A stretch of DNA of 64,000 nucleotides from the NCBI GenBank assembly GCA_940671915.1, contig CALNVZ010002100.1, positions 9,221,706 to 9,285,705 on the forward strand, in the 5' to 3' direction. This DNA is from Paracentrotus lividus. Taxonomy: Eukaryota > Echinodermata > Echinoidea > Camarodonta > Echinidae. Shown piece by piece: positions 48,801 to 57,527 of this stretch. Position 1 is the stretch's first letter. Each line of letters begins with the position of its first letter. Below the pieces are notes generated by a model. It searched no databases. It was not told the origin of the DNA and worked only from the letters and a program-made list of their open reading frames with translations. A program made the position numbers and the translations under genes.

Positions 48801-51800
48801 CGTATTCAAAATTGCAAGGCATTCCAAAATATCAATGAACTATTTCCTAGAGTCCATGTTCTATTGTCTAGGAAGGATTAGGTTACCTAGCCTTTCGTCA
48901 ACAACACCCATATGAACATGGTCTTGCCTGAGAGGCTCATAAATCTCCTCATAACTAGGTTTAGATATCAAACAAATTTCCCCATGGACAAAGATATTGT
49001 GAATGAAGTTGGATTGTAAGTGTGATTTACTCTCTACAAGTGTACATGCCATAGGAACCACCTACTAATACATTGGTAGTTGTGGTCAACATGCTTAAAG
49101 AACTAGTTAGGAGGTCTGTGATAAATAAAACACCATTTTAATTCAACATTCTTTTCAACAATGTTTAGTACACAAGTTTTCAGAATTAACAACTAACAAA
49201 CAAACAAAAGCTGGAATTCACACACAAACATAATTTAGCGTTTCCAGAAGCATTATTCTTTCACGAATCTTTCCCAACCCCTGACAAAAGGAAAATGTAT
49301 TCCAAATGTTTACAAAAAACAAAAAAAAATTCCAATGTAAACAAATCAAACACAGTCATCAAGAAGGCCTAATTTATTCTAATATATGATGTTAATAAAA
49401 TATATTCCCATTAATTTTTTACTTAAAAAAAAAAAAATAAATAAAAAGCTGTGAGGTATTGGGGTATGGGCAATGGGACCTATTAACATTGTACTCAACC
49501 CACTTGTACACCTTTGGGCTTGCGTCACTAGCTCTCAGGCAGCCCGATAGGCGATACTAGAGAAGGCCGATATTCCCTACACTCATGAGCAGAGAGGGGT
49601 GGTTGGTGGGTTGTTTTCATGGGGTCGCGAGGGGTCAGCAGGTGGAAAAACAACTGCAGGGGCAAGAGGAGATGCCTCTGAATTCAGGGGATGAGAAGTG
49701 CCAGGGAGGACAACCTACCAGGAGAGGAGGACAACTAGGGAAAGACTAGGAGGTACCCATAATTAGATGAATTAATTAATAACAATTAACACATTAATGA
49801 TTATTCCTATTACATGGCTTCCATTCTTCCAATCAATAGCTTTTTCGCACCCTAAAAGTACATGTAGGCCTATATTTTGATATACAATAATCTTATTTTC
49901 TTTACCTTTTATAAAAGTATATTTGTATTTGATTAGATCTGCTACCTTGCAAAATAATGTTTAAAAATTGTATTTGGGGATTCGCAAGATTGATAGCAAC
50001 GGATTAAGGATATTATATAAGAAAGAAAAAATCCTGTCACTACACTTACCCCTGTATAGTACATTCTATACGACCTGGCATCAGGAAGACAATACATAAT
50101 GGAATACGCAGTCACCAACTCGGTGAGAAAAAAAATAATCAGGATCCACAGAGATAAATACAAAACACAGGCACTGCTACATAGAGATCTTCTCTCTCAA
50201 ACTAGGCAAATACAGTCCTCAAAATCCTTGGTGAAGTCAGCAACAAGAGCTTTTAGCTTGTCTCTGAAAGCAGTAGAATGAGAGGCTATACTAAGCCGAC
50301 TAAAGAGTCTCAGCCACTAACATAGAATCCTGTTGTTTAGCAAGTGCTAAATACTTGACACCTTGCCTGTGAGATTAGCCTGGAATGGATTCACTCTACA
50401 CAGCAGGAGACGACTTCCACAAGTTCAAGTTCAATCAATGTAAATCAACCTATCAGCTCGCATCACATATACCCCAAACCAATACACATCCTATTGTTAG
50501 CTAGACATATTCTATTTCCAAATAACATCAAGCCCACATCATAAAATCAAAAGTGATTTTGCTCAATGCTTTAATTGAATGATACCAACTAGGGTAGCTA
50601 GCCAAGTTTGAAATGTCAGACATGGGGAAGGAGCTCGGGGAGGGAGAAAGAGAATCTCGACTCGTCAGAGGTACAGAATCCCAGATTGGCCTTGTCATGT
50701 AGGACAGTAGTCCGCTATGGGCGCATCCAAAATAATTTCAGTCCGTGATCCGCGAGTTTCTAATAATACGGCAAATCGGAAGAGGAAGCGGGTTAGCAGA
50801 GATTGTCCCTTAGGTTTGGTAAATTGGTACAAGATGGTGCTATCTAATTACCGTGTCAGATGAATTCATATCCGAATAATCCCTCAGGTCTGGACAATGA
50901 CATGATAGAAGAACCTCACCCTAATATTACCCAATCAAACCCATTCCATATCATAGTAGATTTCACTCAAACACTCATATTTAGGGCAAGGTTTCCAATA
51001 ATGACCAATCCTGTTCAAAACTATTACTTCAACTTATCCTTAAAAACTAACTTTATTATACAGACTTTATTCCCAAAACCAAAAAAACTATTCAAATGTG
51101 CAAAACGTGGTTTGGGAAATACAGATCAATATTGGATATTCAATCTTAGCAAGTCTTTTATCTTTAGAAGCTTGTTTCATCATCTTTCCAAATTCAAATT
51201 TTGTATAATTCATCAGTGCAGTAATATCTTCATAGATCTTAAAAATAAAAACTCTTTTGTATGCTCTGTTTAGTCAAATTTGATTTGAAATTTGCATGTA
51301 TCAGGGGACCTTTAAAAATGCTTCATACAGTGGTCTAAACCAAAAATTCAAATCACGTTCAATGTCAGTCATTGCTTTAAAAAAATTGTCAAATAGTAAT
51401 AACTTTTGAGTCATATAAACAAGAATTCTCAGTATTTAATAACTGAAACAAGAGGAACAGACATTGATAAATTTACTCAAAGTCAGAGCAAATATAATCT
51501 TTTGAAGATAAAGCAAAAGTTTTAGATGGCTTGTGCAAGGGGGAAATGGAGGTGTCTGTGAGATGATGCAAACCATAGGCGGTGGTCTTTGCTTTGAGAT
51601 AGCATGTGTATAGGGGTGATGATATACAAGCTTTACCCCATGGGAGGGGTTAGACGAAACCCCAATGCACACCCTCCACTCATATACATCCCTCTTGTAC
51701 TCTCTCTTCCTCGCTCTCTAATTTCAGAGGAAATCACTCAAATCACCAAATTTCTCAATTCGTTGGGATTCGAGAGTGAGTCAATTTGTGTAATTCATTT

Positions 51801-54800
51801 GAAGGTGACAGACAAATCTCATTTCAGCTTTGGAAAATGTGCATATCATGGGGTTGATGCCATCACTACCAAGAAGGAACAATTTTTTCTTTTCTTTTTC
51901 ACCCCCCCCCCCATCTCAGATAGGACCAACTTGTGAGTCATAATAACACCTTCAGTGGGACCTACATGTGGAAAGGTTATACCAATAAATATCGCAAAGA
52001 AGTAAAAAGACTTCCACATTATGAAAAGTTTGTTCATATTCAACACATTCAGGCATATTCTACTTGAAACACACAGTTATCATTTATCACTTAGAAAAAG
52101 AAATGTGAAGGGAAGAAAAAGGATTTCCCACTTGGAATAACAATTGAAGATGCTAGTACTAGATGTTCCTATGTTTTAGTGCAGTCAGACCGGCCAGACC
52201 GACCTCAAACCAACTAACAAACAAACCATCTTGAAATTTTCATTTAATTGTAGTTGGTTTGAGGTCGGTCTGGCCGGTGTGACTGCACTATAACATAGGA
52301 ACATCTAGTACTAGCATCTTCAATTTAAAGTCCCCTTTCAAACAGGACAGGAATTTCCTAGTAATATTTGTTTATATTTATACATTTTTAAAAAAATTTT
52401 GAATTTTTTTTTTTACAAATACAAAGCTACATGTACTGGTAACAGCATCCTTTATGAAAGTTTAACCAAGTATTTTTTAATACACTTTTATTAATGTGAT
52501 ACATTTAGAAATGTCTTAATATTTATAACTATAATTAATAAGTGAGTCTGTTGAACCCACCTTGACAACCGGCTTAGGCCCACCATACAAGTTCTGAATT
52601 ATCGGTTCTGAATCATGCCTTGAATCCAAGCAATTGGAACGTGTTGTCTGTAGAAGAAACAATTGATTGGACCTTATTGCATCACTTCTCTACCAAATAG
52701 TTTATTAATCAATTTTAGACTCCTTTTTTACAAACATTTCTATTTACCATATCATGTTTATTTTCAAGAATGAATGTGCTACCTTTTAAGCAGCTGTTGT
52801 ATACATTTCCTAAAAATCACAATCAATAATTCTTGAAAATTTCTTGGAAATTCAAGAAAATTTAAAGTATTTCTTTGTATGATGATTCAAGAAATTGTAT
52901 GGTCGCCCATTCATCTCAATGCATTTTTTTTTTCCAACTCTAAATTAGCAAACGCTACTTTAGGCCTGATCACTCGCAGTGGTGGATCCAGCTTTTTTTC
53001 CCCAAGGAGGAGGGGGGGGGGAGCATCGAGTACCCCCCCCCCAAGTAGCCCTTATAATAACATCTTTTTGTTCTCCCTCCTCTATTTTTTGCAGCACAAG
53101 GGGGGTTTAAACCCCTAAACCCACCCCCTGTATCCACCACTGATTTGTTCCAAAGGCTAGGCTAACTACAATGACCTTGATCTTATATCTATGTCAAAGC
53201 AAATGACCTGCACTTGACACCTGAACCATTAGGGTGGGGCCATGATGTAATCAAAGAGCTGGGGGGGGGGGGGGGGGGGGAGAGACACGAAGCTTACCAA
53301 TGAATGTAAATGACTCTGGCTGTATGGACCCGGTGAAGTCTGAGGTTCTGCTGTACGTTGTTGCCATGCTGCAGCAAAAAAATAAAATGATTAAAACTCG
53401 GTAAACATGAAGAAAATTCATAATAAACAATTGATTACTAAGGAACCTTACCAAAAGAAAGAGTTGCGGCCCCCTGGGTGAATGCCGCAAAGCGGGATTT
53501 TATGTCGGATATACCGTTCCCCTATTATTCTTCCGTTGACTTCAATAATTGGAGTGGATTAGTACACCCGGTTTCAAACATAATATTTGTATGAGAACAA
53601 TTATTAAAAAAACATCATTTTTTCAGTTCCTCATAATAATTATAAAGTTTAAATAGGGATTTCTATTTGGGCTCTTTTCACTAATTATCATAACTTTAAA
53701 ATAATCTAATGTAAAAAGTGTGATATGGGGAGGTGTGACACTGAATAGACCAAGTTCAAACAGCACTATCTGTCCATGTTTGAAGACCAATTCAAACAGT
53801 CTACCCTCTCTAATAAACATTCCTCTTATAAATCATCAACTTAACTTGCCCTTAATAGTGAGGGTGGTCGGTATCTAAGTGATAGTATAGTAGATGAACT
53901 CTGGGAGAAGGACAGAGGAGTGTTGCATGATGGGTAGCCTATATATGCCACAGCCGCAACTCAACTCAAATTCCATCAACTGCTCATCTAACCTAGTATG
54001 AAGGGCCGGCCGGCATACACAGCATCGCTCACTTATTCATTAACACTTTATGGGAGAACTCATTGCCCGACTGTGGTCATACCCTAATTACAGCATCAAT
54101 TAGACAACTAATCAACACTAAGATGAGTGAACAACAGCTGGGCATGAACTGATAACAAGTATTGCTCTCAAGTTGCAGTTCATGGCCGGCGAGTGAGAGT
54201 GACATTAGTTGGTTAAAGATCCTGACTGTTATTCAGACAACTACCTCAGTTACTAGTCTGGGCAACTATACTATTATGAAATCTACCTAATATCATTCAG
54301 TATTCCCCTATCATATTTTCTTTCAATGACCACTAAATTTTATTCAATCTAATCCAAGAGATTTCAGATTTGTGTACGGTTAATTATACCAGAAGTTCAA
54401 AATGTTTCTTCAAACTTTGTTTCAGCTCCAGCAAAAGATTGGAGAAATACTATGCACTAAAAATCTCAATTTCAAGCTAAGATATCAATTAAAAATGACA
54501 AAAAAATTCAACGGATCAAGCAAGTTATTCAGTCAGTCATTCAAGAAGAGATTAAATAAGGCAGTAATAGACAGAGGTGTCAATCCCAGTGGCTAGGCTT
54601 GTTGATTTGGAAGGAGACAGAGAGGGAAGGAGGGACAGACTAATTTGAGATGTAGCCAGGTCTCTAATGGCATTAATAAATATGGCGACTAATCAGTCAG
54701 GTTAGGGGCATTGTACTCTACTAACAATTGGAATGTGCTTCTCCTCAAGTCAACATGAGTCACTTCATAAACGCTTTAGAGGAATGCCGGCCGGCCAGGC

Positions 54801-57527
54801 TGCACAGGAATCAGCTGAGAAATAGGGGTTCACCCTAGACCAATCTTCCATGTTTCAACATTTAACTCACAAAACAAACAGGTTTCTGGAAGAAATATGA
54901 GCAGTCCTTCAATGGCAAGTTTCCCTCATGATATTGGTATTCCATAAGTTGCAAATAAACTGTCAACTTATCACTTGTTATGCTTATGATACATGTTAAA
55001 TGTACATGTAGGCCTATAAGGGGTTATTTTTGAGGTGGTTTTATTTTCGAGAATTTCAAGTTACTGCTGAGGAACTTTCCACATCAATGTATGGCTATGC
55101 ATAGTAATGAAAACGTCACAACTATCGCAAAATTAAGCTCTCGTGAATTTTCCTACTTACATGTAGTCCAAAATCTCAAGAATATTGGCTTATACTTCAT
55201 ATCTCCCATTTAAAGGTAGTATCAGCCTTTTTCACAAATTGCGAAAACTAATGCAACTTGGCATAACTGTAGAATATGATCGACCTACATGTATACTGTC
55301 TATTCAATCTTACTGTCATAGGTTGCCTAGATCAGTAATATGAAACGAAAATCTGACTACCGATCTTGACCAGCTCTCCATCAACATCGTTGACATTACA
55401 GCGCGTGCAGCACGGACCGTACACAACAATATACACACGGCGCATCAGCGTGCATTATTCTCTGCGCTAACGGTCAACGGTTCGCACCGTACGGTATATT
55501 TTTCGAGGTTCGAAAAAATAGGAATGAATTTTGATAATCGCAATATAATGACAAACATACACATTTGAGCTTAATCATGTTGTGGGAAGATATAGTCATT
55601 GGTATACTACTATATCCTCTAAAAACTAGAAATTTAATATTTTTGCCTGCAAAAGGCTGACACTACCTTTAACTAAAAGAAATATTTTGCAATTTGTATC
55701 TATCAATATGTAGGTCAGTTATATAATCTAAAAACCAAAAACCACCTTTTTCATTCTCATTTCATCTCAATGGAACTTCTCATCATACTGGCATTTCAAT
55801 CTTCAGTCAATGTTACAAACAAAAAAGGGGTGTACATGTATGCTATGGTCATTAGAATTCTCATTTTCCACCATCCCTCAAACTGTCTCTATTTTTCTGT
55901 GGCATAGAAGAAGTTAATGTATTTGTCATACTGGGTTTGCGATTGGATGTTGTGTTGATTTCAACCCTCTGCCAATATCAAATAATTACTTTTACCCACC
56001 ATGTAAAAACAATGCAATATTAATATTTAATACCAAGTATTTGATTAAGGTATAAACAACATTGTCTCTATCTAATATAACTGTCTAGTATATGAAGTTT
56101 TGTTTCCAATTGCAATTTTGAATGCTTTTTTAAAGTGAAGTACTTCATGACTACTGTTCTACAAATACACTGCAAAGAGATCAATATTTTCTTTAATAAA
56201 GTTAAGCCATTGATTGATAGTCTATTACACATTGGCTCACATTTCTATACATTAACAATACATTTGAATTATCAGTCATCAAAGTAGTAATTTCTTATTT
56301 GTGCTTGATAAAAATTCTGTATTTATTTCAAAATAAAAAATCTTTACATATTTTCATTTTATTGTTTTTTTTGTTTGCTTTGTTTTGTTTTGTTTTGTTG
56401 TTTTGTTTTTTTTTTGGGGGGGGGTTGTTTTGTTTTGTTTGTTTTTTTTTTTTTTTGGAATACCCAGCTCATTACTCCCTAATTGTCTAAATATATAAAT
56501 CTACAAATTCTTCTAAAAAATGAAAGCAAAAATAAAATATGCCAGGTTAATAGCTTCTTTTTATATTCATTTAATAAAACTGAATGGGGCATCAAAAATA
56601 ACCATAAGTAAGCTTTAGTAAGCTTTAAAGAACGCAGATTGCAGTAATTTCACGTCTGAATATTACTGTGGAGACATTTATTGTAGGTTGTGACTCCTGA
56701 AAGTTTGCTTTGGAATATCACGGACCTACCACTGGAATATGCAATACAGCATTTTGGTAGTAGTCCTATAATAAAGTTGTTATTATCATTAGAGCTGTAA
56801 ATGCCTTTACTTCTTCAAAGTTTCTGAATGAAATGTTCTATGATCCTATGACTTTCATCTCTTCCGCAGTTGGCTCTATAAAGCAGCTGTTGCTAATCAC
56901 ACTCAATTAGTATGTATCTTTCCTTCTTTTCCTTGGCCTCGTCTCTTTCTACCTTGATTTAGCTGAACTTCTTAGGATAATTACTTTACCATCTTCAACC
57001 AAAAATCACTGCTTAATGGAATTACAAACAAATGTATTTTCAATCATCATTAATACCAGACTCTTTAAACTTGATTTCATCCAATGCTCTCTCAGCACTT
57101 TTATTCAAATATATTATTATAATATTAATTGAAGTAATGTATGTAAGCCAATATTTTTTAATACAGATATTTTCCTGATTTTGGACTAAGTGGGGAAATT
57201 TGTGAGGGCCTAATATCTGTTATGCTGTCCTTGCTATGAACATGTTCTTTCTGGAAATTTTAGCGAGGACTGACTCGCGAAATTAGAACCCTCATGAAAA
57301 TTTCAGCTTATACAGTAGGCCCTATATAGCCATCCACAAATTAATATTTCATGACAAAGATTAGCCATTACTTCATGTTATATTGTAGTTTGATGTAATT
57401 GATAAATCCAAGATGAAAGAAAAAAAAACAGTAAAAGATGTACTATACCTGGTATAGGAGGTGGAGACCCAACAGGCGTTGAAGGATTGGAGGGATAACT
57501 GCTATTGGGATGATCTGCTGAATAAAT
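23255..57527 (-). CDS. TCF12: E-protein, class I bHLH transcription factor (TCF3/TCF4/TCF12/daughterless), 3' ten exons
   Basis: E-proteins are nuclear, bind CANNTG E-boxes as homodimers or as partners of tissue-specific bHLH factors, and are held off DNA by Id proteins. Ten exons join in one frame: 57449-57527, 53298-53368, 52561-52647, 48110-48319, 39884-39959, 30911-31124, 28343-28423, 26594-26826, 25839-25973, 23255-23559 (496 residues plus TAA). Order of parts: IYSADHP...[11 protein letters not shown] (1-26); LHSL segment; optional-looking 29-residue exon; [17 protein letters not shown] (82-98); basic, Gly-rich linker with eight glycines (206-214); bHLH (about 290-350); [18 protein letters not shown]; 120-residue Gly/Ser/His tail, longer than in vertebrates. 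Exon borders match vertebrate TCF4 around IYS and RNLNPKAA. The start codon and first activation domain are missing, presumably beyond 64000. Invertebrates usually have one E-protein, so the symbol marks the family, not strict orthology with TCF12. Confidence 0.95.
25344..25629 (-). pseudogene. Decayed tandem duplicate of E-protein exon 9 and its 3' intron flank
   Basis: This segment repeats 25662-25942 at an offset of 318 bp. Matching words include GGAATCAAGGTAA, TGTTTGAATTCAACAAGAGA, GAAACAGAGACTTA, AGTCCAGACT and CCTGGTCCTCCAAG. On the minus strand it reads [19 protein letters not shown] against [19 protein letters not shown] in the functional exon. The first third ([10 protein letters not shown]) is absent, the donor is changed from GTAGGT to GTGGAT, and the middle is replaced by a 36-bp MITE arm. 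It is therefore a dead exon copy inside the intron after exon 9. Confidence 0.8.
25536..25571. mobile_element. Single arm of the CCAGGGGGTGTTTCAC element
   Basis: The sequence from TTAAGTCTACTTAACTC to CACCCCCTGG is nearly identical to the right arm of the element at 1571-1791. No left arm or body is present. It sits inside the decayed exon duplicate. Confidence 0.8.
25839..25973 (-). CDS. TCF12: E-protein exon 9, E-specific segment after the bHLH
   Basis: The 135-nt exon starts after ATTGTAACAG and reads (E)[18 protein letters not shown], the segment directly C-terminal to helix 2 in all E-proteins, then [20 protein letters not shown]. It ends in phase 1 at GAG/GTAGGT. A second donor, GTAG/GTAAGT, lies 4 nt further on; using it would shift the frame and stop just after entering exon 10. 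Confidence 0.95.
26594..26826 (-). CDS. TCF12: E-protein exon 8, bHLH domain
   Basis: The 233-nt exon encodes acidic [12 protein letters not shown], then the basic region [16 protein letters not shown], helix 1 [16 protein letters not shown], a loop KQDKAQ and helix 2 [20 protein letters not shown]. The Glu-Arg-x-Arg of the basic region that reads the E-box is intact. Vertebrate E-proteins have V where this has C in GRMCQLHL. The acceptor is a tandem CAGCAG, so one Ser is optional. The donor is AGAG/GCAAGT, a GC-AG intron; no GT donor in reach keeps the reading frame into exon 9. Confidence 0.96.
26827..28342 (-). other. E-protein intron 7
   Basis: No second bHLH exon (as in the E12/E47 pair of vertebrate TCF3) was found here or in intron 8. 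The intron holds the fold-back element at 27274-27440 and otherwise AT-rich unique sequence. Confidence 0.6.
27274..27440. mobile_element. Fold-back element, TATCGTCGG...AGAAGGGCG family, copy 1
   Basis: The arms of about 65 nt are inverted: GAGAACCAGAAGGGCGCTAT at the left and GCCCTTCTGGCTCTCAACAG at the right. The word CAGAAGGGC occurs twice per arm (four times in all). The ends are TATCGTC and GACGATA. A relative lies at 47582-47870. Confidence 0.8.
28343..28423 (-). CDS. TCF12: E-protein exon 7
   Basis: The 81-nt exon starts after CATCCAATTCAG and ends at CCAGA/GTTAGT, phase 2 on both sides, so it is frame-neutral if skipped. It encodes [19 protein letters not shown], linker sequence upstream of the bHLH. 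Confidence 0.85.
28687..29650. mobile_element. Non-autonomous element with six internal ~148-bp repeats and DR1 motifs
   Basis: The outer ends TGTCCCCGCCGA and TTCGGCGGGGACA are inverted. The body is a tandem array: GCTATCA occurs at 28731, 28874, 29019, 29171, 29327 and 29473, with spacing of 143-156 bp. Each unit has GCAAACGGAATCGAAATCGG, AGGAGTAGCATTTTGTAGCC and a run of AGGTCA words. Perfect DR1 pairs (AGGTCAAAGGTCA) occur near 28810, 28965, 29107 and 29262. The right end has GGAC tetranucleotide and CA dinucleotide repeats (29560-29600). No coding capacity; it sits in E-protein intron 6. Confidence 0.75.
29984..30096. promoter_or_regulatory. Cluster of GGATTA/TAATCC homeodomain sites
   Basis: GGATTA occurs at 29984, 30057 and 30091, and TAATCC at 30009. 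This is the core recognised by Otx/Goosecoid/Pitx-type (K50) homeodomains. The surrounding ~250 bp is less AT-rich and more complex than the rest of intron 6. Enhancer function is inferred. Confidence 0.3.
30911..31124 (-). CDS. TCF12: E-protein exon 6, basic and glycine-rich linker
   Basis: The 214-nt exon starts after GTTCTTTCAG, completing a Val codon, and ends at AAAAG/GTTCAAG in phase 2. It encodes [13 protein letters not shown], lysine-rich [12 protein letters not shown], eight glycines, acidic LMLDNDRDD and [15 protein letters not shown]. The donor is weak but is the one whose phase fits exon 7. Confidence 0.88.
31158..31370. mobile_element. MITE, CTGTATTCGC family, copy 2
   Basis: The ends CTGTATTTGC and ACAAATACAG are flanked by TA on both sides. 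The interior GCGCTGAGCGGCC matches copy 1 at 7597-7823. It starts about 33 nt upstream of the exon 6 acceptor in transcript terms. Confidence 0.8.
32594..33047. mobile_element. Inverted-repeat element, GGGTGCATTCATGGT family, copy 1
   Basis: The ends GGGTGCATTCATGGT (32624) and ACCATGAATGCACCC (to 33047) are inverted. The arms continue through ATGTATCATGATACAAAA and GCAATTACAAAAC. A further CATGAATGCACCC at 32935 and GAGGGTGTCATTCAAG at 32594 suggest one copy inserted into or beside another. Copy 2 is at 61436-61936. Confidence 0.75.
33627..33833. mobile_element. Inverted-repeat element, CATACCTGCCAAC ends
   Basis: The ends CATACCTGCCAAC and GTTGGCAAGTATG are inverted. The interior has several AATAGGGACA and GTCCCTA words. 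A short non-coding DNA element. Confidence 0.65.
35930..36020 (-). mobile_element. Degraded LINE fragment (end of the reverse-transcriptase ORF)
   Basis: One minus-strand frame reads [15 protein letters not shown], a stop, then EFKQGKYGE. The pattern SFF-x-R-x-W-N-x-LP-x-x-V, then FK, is a hallmark of the C-terminal region of many LINE ORF2 proteins. Nothing else of the element is recognisable. Very short, so tentative. Confidence 0.35.
37285..38050. mobile_element. Non-autonomous piggyBac-like element
   Basis: The ends CCCTAAAAAGGCC and GGCCCTTTTAGGG are inverted. TTAA precedes the left end (37281-37284) and TTAT follows the right, one base off the TTAA target typical of piggyBac, whose ends also begin CCC. 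Just inside both ends lies a GGGGGGGCT-ATTAGGCCCCCCC block. The left side has GATCGCGCGATCGC. No coding capacity. Confidence 0.65.
39830..39863. repeat. Poly-A tract just downstream of the exon 5 donor
   Basis: About 34 A on the plus strand, hence a U run in the E-protein pre-mRNA starting ~20 nt inside intron 5. Length is likely to vary between individuals. Confidence 0.9.
39884..39959 (-). CDS. TCF12: E-protein exon 5
   Basis: The 76-nt exon starts after TTTTAATTACAG in phase 0 and ends at GGAG/GTAAAC in phase 1. It encodes [18 protein letters not shown] and NSGQPYG. Its phases fit exons 4 and 6 exactly. The sequence is in the poorly conserved linker, so support is from splice sites and phase. 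Confidence 0.8.
41265..41466. mobile_element. Inverted-repeat element, CCAGGGGGTGTTTCAC family, copy 2
   Basis: The ends CCTGGGAGTGTTTCACAATG and CTTTGTGAAACATCCCCCTGG-like text are inverted. The complement of its interior has GATGATGCACAATAT and TGCGTAAT words, as in copy 1. Slightly diverged. Confidence 0.8.
41911..42847. mobile_element. Non-autonomous DNA element, TTTGCCG...AAGGCCGCAG ends
   Basis: The ends TATTTGCCGCGCTAAGGCC and GGCCTTATCGCCGGCAAATA are inverted, with TA at both borders. Just inside the left end is GGTGCGCTTATACACG, a subterminal word common in this type of DNA transposon. About 0.94 kb, with a T-rich block near the right end and no transposase frame. Confidence 0.7.
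43012..43627. mobile_element. Long fold-back element, arms of about 240 nt
   Basis: Left arm words TATATAAACCCTCC, ATGTCTTGCAATTCAACTTT, GCTTGAATGCACAGTA and GGAAAGTTGCCA recur inverted and in order in the right arm. The arms are clearly diverged but collinear over about 240 nt, leaving a ~120-nt centre. No coding capacity. Confidence 0.8.
47582..47870. mobile_element. Fold-back element, TATCGTCGG...AGAAGGGCG family, copy 2
   Basis: The left end is TATCGTCGGTTGAGGAAGAG then AAGGGCGTTAAC; the right part has GTTAACAACCTTCTCTTTCT and TTAACGCCCTTCTCACTCT. The same termini and repeated GAAGGGCG words occur in the copy at 27274-27440. Confidence 0.65.
48110..48319 (-). CDS. TCF12: E-protein exon 4, RLDDAI segment
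   Basis: The 210-nt exon (70 codons, phase 0 on both sides) starts after TTTTGTTTACAG and ends at ATG/GTGAGT. It encodes [19 protein letters not shown], matching vertebrate SR-x-EDRLERLDDAIHVLRNHA, then a Gly/Met/Pro-rich stretch ending QYLDPHM. Overlapping plus-strand frames are antisense shadows. Confidence 0.95.
48320..52560 (-). other. E-protein intron 3
   Basis: No exon was recognised. Patches at about 49480-49760 and 50620-50860 are noticeably less AT-rich and non-repetitive, and could be conserved regulatory DNA or unrecognised 5' exons. A short open segment follows an AG at about 49656 on the minus strand but matches nothing known. The near-perfect palindrome at 52142-52325 lies at the 5' end of the intron. 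Confidence 0.5.
52142..52325. mobile_element. Near-perfect fold-back repeat
   Basis: Two arms of about 75 nt are complementary with only about two mismatches. The left reads GAAGATGCTAGTACTAGATG, then CAGACCGACCTCAAACCAAC-type text, and the right repeats it inverted. The centre is about 33 nt. The high arm identity points to a recent element or ongoing arm correction. The transcript would form a long hairpin. Confidence 0.9.
52561..52647 (-). CDS. TCF12: E-protein exon 3, probable 87-nt cassette exon
   Basis: The exon starts after TTTCTTCTACAG and ends at AAG/GTGGGT, phase 0 on both sides, 29 codons: [16 protein letters not shown] and [13 protein letters not shown]. It lies between the LHSL and [10 protein letters not shown] segments, which are nearly adjacent in vertebrate TCF4, so it is likely optional. 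No homology beyond that is recognised. Confidence 0.75.
52977..53142. mobile_element. Inverted-repeat element, CAGTGGTGGATCCAG ends
   Basis: The ends CAGTGGTGGATCCAG and CTGTATCCACCACTG are inverted. The interior is full of G and C runs (GGAGGGGGGGG, CCCCCCCCC). A half copy is at 16234-16305. Confidence 0.75.
53298..53368 (-). CDS. TCF12: E-protein exon 2, LHSL segment
   Basis: The 71-nt exon starts after TTTTTTTGCTGCAG and ends at TTG/GTAAGC in phase 0. Joined to exon 1 it reads [20 protein letters not shown] then LHSL, matching vertebrate [23 protein letters not shown]. The ATG-started frame over this exon is a different, spurious frame. Confidence 0.93.
53369..57448 (-). other. E-protein intron 1
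   Basis: No exon was recognised. Two less AT-rich patches (53880-54250 and 54580-54840) each contain a GCCGGCCGG word and CAGCTG E-boxes (near 54135 and 54816). The element at 55214-55668 and T/G homopolymers near 56370-56458 are also here. Confidence 0.55.
55214..55668. mobile_element. Inverted-repeat element flanked by TTAA
   Basis: The ends AGGTAGTATCAGCCTTTT and AAAAGGCTGACACTACCT are inverted, with TTAA on both sides (55210-55213 and 55669-55672). TTAA targets suggest a piggyBac-type element, but the ends lack the usual CCC. The interior includes a GC-richer stretch (55395-55510). Confidence 0.7.
57449..57527 (-). CDS. TCF12: E-protein exon 1 of those visible
   Basis: The 79-nt exon starts after TTTACATGCACAG in phase 0 and ends at CCAG/GTATAG in phase 1. 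It encodes [20 protein letters not shown] then SPPPIP, matching human TCF4 [21 protein letters not shown]. Vertebrate genes have an intron at the same place before IYS, so further exons lie upstream. Confidence 0.95.

Noticed and set aside
49500-49656. Short open segment after an AG acceptor on the minus strand, in a less AT-rich patch
   Set aside because: It does not resemble any E-protein segment and the phases give no useful protein; kept only as part of the island observation.
50860-51273. 137-residue plus-strand open frame, the longest in the window
   Set aside because: It is Phe/Ile/Asn/Lys-rich, matches no family I know, lies inside an E-protein intron and has no supporting splice or promoter signals; chance in AT-rich DNA is more likely.
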